A DNA stretch of 5,908 nt from an uncultured Haloferula sp. (lineage in GTDB: Bacteria > Verrucomicrobiota > Verrucomicrobiae > Verrucomicrobiales > Akkermansiaceae): the NCBI GenBank assembly GCA_946481625.1, contig CAMLOZ010000253.1, positions 1-5,908 of the forward strand. The letters are read 5' to 3'. Shown in pieces: positions 5,844 to 5,908 of the stretch (within the stretch, counting starts at the first letter, position 1; the number at the start of each line of letters is the position of its first letter). The notes under the pieces are model-generated. The model saw only the letters and a list, made by a program, of their open reading frames with translations, made no database searches and had not been told where the DNA came from. A program made the position numbers and the translations under genes.

Positions 5844-5908
5844 TCAAGGGACCGGATCCGCTGGCGCGCGTCGGACCGTGGTGATGAGCAGCAGCACGAG
5901 CACGCCCA
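5844..5908 (-). CDS. C-terminal fragment of a probable membrane protein (5' end outside the window)
   Basis: The minus-strand frame entering at 5906 encodes 20 residues, GVLVLLLITTVRRAPADPVP, then TGA at 5846-5844. It reads as the end of a transmembrane helix followed by a short Arg-containing tail, with G/C-ending codons dominating. It is too short for a family call. An alternative is that a plus-strand gene starts at ATG 5884 (MSSSTSTP...), but that has no good ribosome site and reads as low complexity. Confidence 0.4.
   Translation of the reverse strand, partial: GVLVLLLITTVRRAPADPVP

Overview
The window is high-GC bacterial chromosome, and the gene set points to Verrucomicrobiota, probably a Luteolibacter/Haloferula-like member of the Verrucomicrobiales. 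This is inferred from the dominant gene. It encodes a giant secreted protein built of autotransporter-associated beta-strand repeats, ending in the WTAANGIPG... DADGD...AIEF tail that recurs in surface proteins of this phylum. The scarcity of clean Shine-Dalgarno sites would fit but proves nothing.

Layout, left to right: (1) the last 22 codons of a plus-strand gene entering from the left (3-71). (2) A small plus-strand lipoprotein-like gene of unknown function (208-663). (3) A short convergent spacer with a GCAA-loop hairpin and a textbook intrinsic terminator that serves the minus-strand gene. (4) The large repeat protein on the minus strand (811-3921), about half of the window. (5) A 468-base non-coding region (3922-4389) holding its likely control elements: a TACCC/GGGTA palindrome abutting a TTGACT box, a terminator-like hairpin in the leader, and a triple TTTCGCG repeat. 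(6) A minus-strand NAD(P)-binding atypical SDR protein resembling E. coli YeeZ (4390-5211). (7) A divergent small three-helix membrane protein on the plus strand (5385-5666). (8) A spacer full of CCACCC/GGGTGG inverted repeats. (9) The probable C-terminal end of a minus-strand membrane protein leaving at the right edge (5844-5908).

The genes do not form one operon. Strand switches, terminators and wide gaps suggest each is its own transcription unit, and no shared pathway is evident. I see no tRNA, rRNA, CRISPR array, transposase or defence system. The most unusual material is regulatory, in 3922-4389, and structural, in 5730-5813. No clearly novel multi-gene system is visible.
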